Assembly: GCA_002068715.1 (NCBI GenBank)
Contig: MWAR01000634.1
Span: forward strand, 1-8,318
Length of the DNA stretch: 8,318 nt
Direction: 5' to 3'
Source of the DNA: a bacterium ADurb.Bin374
GTDB lineage: Bacteria; Riflebacteria; Ozemobacteria; Ozemobacterales; Ozemobacteraceae
The notes beneath the pieces were generated by a model. It searched no databases. It saw nothing but the letters and a program-made list of their open reading frames with translations, and had not been told where the DNA came from. Positions within the stretch are counted from its first letter, which is position 1, and every line of letters starts with the position of its first letter. This document shows positions 6,474-8,318 of this stretch, piece by piece. Made by a program: the position numbers and the translations under genes.

Positions 6474-7658
6474 TCAGATGTTCGCGTTTTCGACGAGCAT
6501 CGCGATTCCCATGCCCGTGCCGATGCACAGCGAGGCAATGCCGAGCTTTTTGTTGTTCCGCTTCATCTCGTACATGAGCGAGATCAGGATGCGGGCGCCG
6601 CTGGCCCCGATCGGATGGCCGAGGGCGATCGCTCCGCCGTTCACGTTCACCTTGTCGAGGCTGATGCCGAGCTCTTTACGGACCGCGATAGACTGGGAGG
6701 CGAAGGCCTCGTTCAATTCGAACAGGTCGATGTCGGCGACCGTCAGTTTCTGCGCTTCGAGAAGCTTGCGGATCGCATAGACGGGACCCATGCCCATGAT
6801 CTCGGGTCGCAGGCCGACCAGGCTGTATCCGCGGATGAATGCCATCGGAGCCAGTTTGAGGTCCTTGCATTTTTCCTCGGACGCGACGAGCATCGCGGCG
6901 CCGCCATCGTTGAGACCGGACGCGTTGCCGGCCGTGACGGTTCCGTCTTTCTTGAACGCGGGCTTGAGACCGGCGAGTTTTTCGAGAGCCGCATCGGCCC
7001 TGATGTATTCGTCATCCTTGAAGGTGACATCGCCCTTCTTGTTCTTAATTATAACAGGAACTATTTCATCGGCGAACCGTCCGGCCTGTCGGGCGGCGGC
7101 GGCGCGCTGCTGGCTCAGCAGGGCGAATTCGTCCTGCTCCTGCCGTGAGACCTTGAACTCCTCGGCGACGTTCTCGGCGGTGATACCCATGTGATAATTG
7201 TTGAACGGGCAGGTGAGACCGTCCAGCACCATGGTGTCGAGGATTTCGCCGTGGCCGAGGCGCATGCCGTTGCGAGCGCCCTTCATCGCGTAGGGGGCGT
7301 TCGACATGCTTTCCATGCCGCCCGCGAGCACAAGCCCGGCCTGGCCGGCGCGAATCGAGTTGAATGCAAGTCCGACCGCGTGCAATCCCGAGCCGCAGAC
7401 GGTGTTGATCGTGGTCGCCGGGACCTGCTGCGGGATGCCGCCTTTCATCGCAGCCTGGCGAGCCGGGTTCTGGCCGTTGGTCGCCTGCAGGACGTTGCCC
7501 AGGTAGACCTCTTCGATCGCATCGGCGGCAACGCCGCTGCGCTTGAGCACAGCCTCGACGGCTTTCGCGCCGATCTCGACGCATGACAGGGGCGCGAGGG
7601 CGCCTCCGAAGGAGCCGATGGGCGTCCGGACCGGACTGGCAATAGCCACTTTGTTCAT
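6474..7658 (-). CDS. thlA: Acetyl-CoA acetyltransferase (thiolase)
   Basis: Reversibly cleaves acetoacetyl-CoA with CoA into two acetyl-CoA. The 394 residues are typical of tetrameric biosynthetic-type thiolases. The nucleophilic cysteine is C88 in NTVCGSG, NEAFA lies at 316-320, the catalytic histidine is H348 in GGAIALGHPIGASGAR (341-356), and the second cysteine is C378 in CIGTGMGIA. The usual form of that last motif is CxGGG; here the middle glycine is threonine. The N-terminus MNKVAIASPVRTPIGSFGG is standard, and its ATG has GGAGG nine bases upstream. A longer frame to 7739 would start in the leader and lacks family similarity. As first gene of the operon, it would supply acetyl-CoA for Kce and collect acetoacetyl-CoA from both branches. 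In butyrate formers a thiolase runs the other way, but no butyrate-pathway gene is in this window. Confidence 0.93.
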   Translation of the reverse strand: MNKVAIASPVRTPIGSFGGALAPLSCVEIGAKAVEAVLKRSGVAADAIEEVYLGNVLQATNGQNPARQAAMKGGIPQQVPATTINTVCGSGLHAVGLAFNSIRAGQAGLVLAGGMESMSNAPYAMKGARNGMRLGHGEILDTMVLDGLTCPFNNYHMGITAENVAEEFKVSRQEQDEFALLSQQRAAAARQAGRFADEIVPVIIKNKKGDVTFKDDEYIRADAALEKLAGLKPAFKKDGTVTAGNASGLNDGGAAMLVASEEKCKDLKLAPMAFIRGYSLVGLRPEIMGMGPVYAIRKLLEAQKLTVADIDLFELNEAFASQSIAVRKELGISLDKVNVNGGAIALGHPIGASGARILISLMYEMKRNNKKLGIASLCIGTGMGIAMLVENANI

Positions 7659-7689
7659 TATCTGCAACCTCCATTCCCTGTTTGTGGTC

Positions 7690-7732
7690 ACCCCCGTCCT
7701 ATATCTTTGGGGGTACGGCCGGGTCTTCCCGG
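7690..7732 (-). other. Two small hairpins in the thiolase leader
   Basis: Within the roughly 77-base leader expected from the promoter at 7742-7747, CCGGG (7719-7723) pairs with CCCGG (7728-7732) around TCTT, and ACCCCC (7690-7695) pairs with GGGGGT (7709-7714) around 13 bases. Neither is followed by a U tract and neither matches a riboswitch I know. They may only stabilise the leader. Confidence 0.3.
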
Positions 7733-7741
7733 TCAACACGC

Positions 7742-7769
7742 ATTATACGACTCTCCGGAAATTTTGCAC
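7742..7769 (-). promoter_or_regulatory. Probable promoter of the lysine-fermentation operon
   Basis: A perfect TATAAT lies at 7747-7742 on the minus strand, in a GC-rich genome where such a match is uncommon. The best -35 at normal spacing is GTGCAA (7769-7764, 16-base spacer), only three of six matches, so the promoter may need an activator. Transcription would start near 7735 and give a leader of about 77 bases before the thiolase ATG. Confidence 0.55.
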
Positions 7770-7780
7770 TCCAAAATTTC
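7758..7780. promoter_or_regulatory. Perfect 9-5-9 inverted repeat overlapping the operon -35 region, candidate operator
   Basis: Arms GAAATTTTG (7758-7766) and CAAAATTTC (7772-7780) flank CACTC. The repeat is centred about 34 bases before the expected transcription start, over the weak -35. It is AT-rich against a GC-rich background and is followed by no coding sequence, so a dimeric transcription factor site fits better than a terminator. An 8-base direct repeat CTCCGGAA (7753-7760 and 7788-7795) overlaps and flanks it. The regulator cannot be named. Confidence 0.5.
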
Positions 7781-7840
7781 GAAATGCCTCCGGAACCTCG
7801 AACCAGCTCTAAGATTTCATTCTTTCACGCACCCGATTCG

Positions 7841-7869
7841 TTGACACTCTTCCCTTTCATCGCTACCAT
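7841..7869 (+). promoter_or_regulatory. Probable promoter of the pullulanase-like gene
   Basis: A consensus TTGACA (7841-7846) is followed after 17 bases by TACCAT (7864-7869), four of six matches to TATAAT. Transcription would start near 7876, leaving a leader of about 97 bases. It faces away from the operon promoter, with about 94 bases between the two cores. Confidence 0.55.
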
Positions 7870-7878
7870 CGGTGAAAG

Positions 7879-7919
7879 CTCCTGTGGGCAGGCCTCTAGG
7901 AGGATCGCGCATACAGGAG
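7879..7919 (+). other. Stem in the pullulanase leader
   Basis: CTCCTGT (7879-7885) pairs exactly with ACAGGAG (7913-7919), with a loop of 27 bases that contains CCTC and GGAGG segments (about 7893-7904) able to pair internally. It starts at about the first transcribed bases. It does not match a known riboswitch that I recognise. It may stabilise the message or be chance in a GC-rich leader. Confidence 0.3.
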
Positions 7920-7956
7920 ATTCCCGGCATTAATCGGACCAACAGAATCGGCATTT

Positions 7957-7963
7957 GGAGGAG
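7957..7963 (+). promoter_or_regulatory. Ribosome binding site deciding the pullulanase start
   Basis: GGAGGAG lies nine bases before the ATG at 7973. An in-frame GTG at 7967 is only three bases from it, too near for good initiation, so the ATG is chosen. Confidence 0.65.
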
Positions 7964-7972
7964 ATCGTGCAC

Positions 7973-8318
7973 ATGACAAAGCGTCCCCGGACGATGCGGA
8001 TCCTGTTTGCGGGACTTCTGGTCCTCGGTGTCTGGTGTGGGCCATCGGATGGCGCGGCCGGACGTGACGTTCGAGCTCCGCTTTCCTGGCGAATGATCGA
8101 CGAGAAATTTGCGTATGACGGAAACGATCTCGGCTGCACCCTGAAGAACGGACAGGCGCGGCTCGCGCTCTGGGCCCCGCTCGCGACGAAGGTCGATGTC
8201 ATTCTGTTCGACAAGCGCGACCAGACCAGGCAGGTGGGCCGCCTCACACTGCATCGCGGCGAGCGGGGCGTCTGGCGCCGCACCGTGACGCCGGCGGACG
8301 TGTCGGCACACCAGCCTG
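7973..8318 (+). CDS. Secreted type I pullulanase-like glycoside hydrolase (N-terminal 115 residues, runs off right edge)
   Basis: The visible part holds a positively charged start (TKRPRTMR), a hydrophobic core ILFAGLLVLGVW (10-21) and a plausible signal peptidase site near DGAAG (26-30), so the enzyme is probably exported. There is a cysteine at residue 22, but the preceding tryptophan makes a lipobox unlikely. Next comes FAYDGNDLGCTLKNGQ (46-61) and LALWAPLATKVDVILFDKRD (64-83). This is the YDGxDLG...WAPxA signature of the CBM48-like N-terminal domain of type I pullulanases (GH13), which debranch alpha-1,6 links in pullulan, glycogen and starch. The catalytic barrel lies beyond the edge, so its activity cannot be checked. 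It is divergent from the lysine operon and probably functionally unrelated. Confidence 0.78.
   Translation, partial: MTKRPRTMRILFAGLLVLGVWCGPSDGAAGRDVRAPLSWRMIDEKFAYDGNDLGCTLKNGQARLALWAPLATKVDVILFDKRDQTRQVGRLTLHRGERGVWRRTVTPADVSAHQP

Noticed and set aside
4514..6577. A 687-codon open frame on the plus strand opposite kce and the aminotransferase
   Set aside because: Same cause: composition typical of an antisense shadow, no family motifs, no sensible ribosome site, and it crosses two real genes.
7817..8311. A 164-codon minus-strand frame opposite the pullulanase start
   Set aside because: The plus frame shows a signal peptide, a ribosome site and pullulanase motifs; the minus frame shows none.
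1..8318. tRNA or rRNA genes, CRISPR arrays, insertion sequences
   Set aside because: No cloverleaf, no regularly spaced repeats and no transposase motifs were found on either strand.

Overview
The window is a slice of a GC-rich (about 60% by eye) bacterial genome. It is almost wholly occupied by a lysine-fermentation operon on the minus strand. A divergent gene for a secreted type I pullulanase-like starch-degrading enzyme starts at the right edge. The gene set points to an anaerobic, amino-acid-fermenting bacterium. The base composition is unlike Clostridium or Fusobacterium, the usual models for this pathway. The lineage cannot be fixed from the sequence; the enzyme set most resembles the one described for Candidatus Cloacimonas, but at much higher GC.

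Layout, right to left in the direction of transcription: an operon promoter with a perfect -10 box and an overlapping 9-5-9 inverted repeat (about 7742-7780); acetyl-CoA acetyltransferase (7658-6474); a class III aminotransferase, probably the acyl-CoA beta-transaminase Kat (6451-5201); 3-keto-5-aminohexanoate cleavage enzyme kce (5176-4346); the alpha and beta subunits of an acetoacetate CoA-transferase (4349-3690 and 3693-3028); 3,5-diaminohexanoate dehydrogenase kdd (2995-1955); lysine 2,3-aminomutase kamA (1941-673). Spacing is tight throughout, with two ATGA start/stop overlaps. After kamA come about 120 bases holding two strong hairpins, then the start of a P-loop protein (552 to the left edge) that looks like KamB, part of the reactivase of lysine 5,6-aminomutase. 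The cobalamin aminomutase genes kamD and kamE and the second reactivase gene kamC would be expected just beyond the left edge.

How the genes work together: KamA turns L-lysine into beta-lysine. The aminomutase (not in the window, kept active by KamB/KamC) makes 3,5-diaminohexanoate. Kdd oxidises this to 3-keto-5-aminohexanoate. Kce combines that with acetyl-CoA to give 3-aminobutyryl-CoA and acetoacetate. Here the next gene encodes an aminotransferase instead of the usual ammonia lyase (Kal), so 3-aminobutyryl-CoA probably becomes acetoacetyl-CoA. The CoA-transferase activates the acetoacetate, and the thiolase splits acetoacetyl-CoA to acetyl-CoA. The inferred overall outcome is lysine to three acetate with two reducing equivalents, rather than the textbook acetate plus butyrate.

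The right end (7659-7972) is a divergent intergenic region with promoters for both directions and several hairpins. It is followed by the first 115 codons of the pullulanase-like gene.
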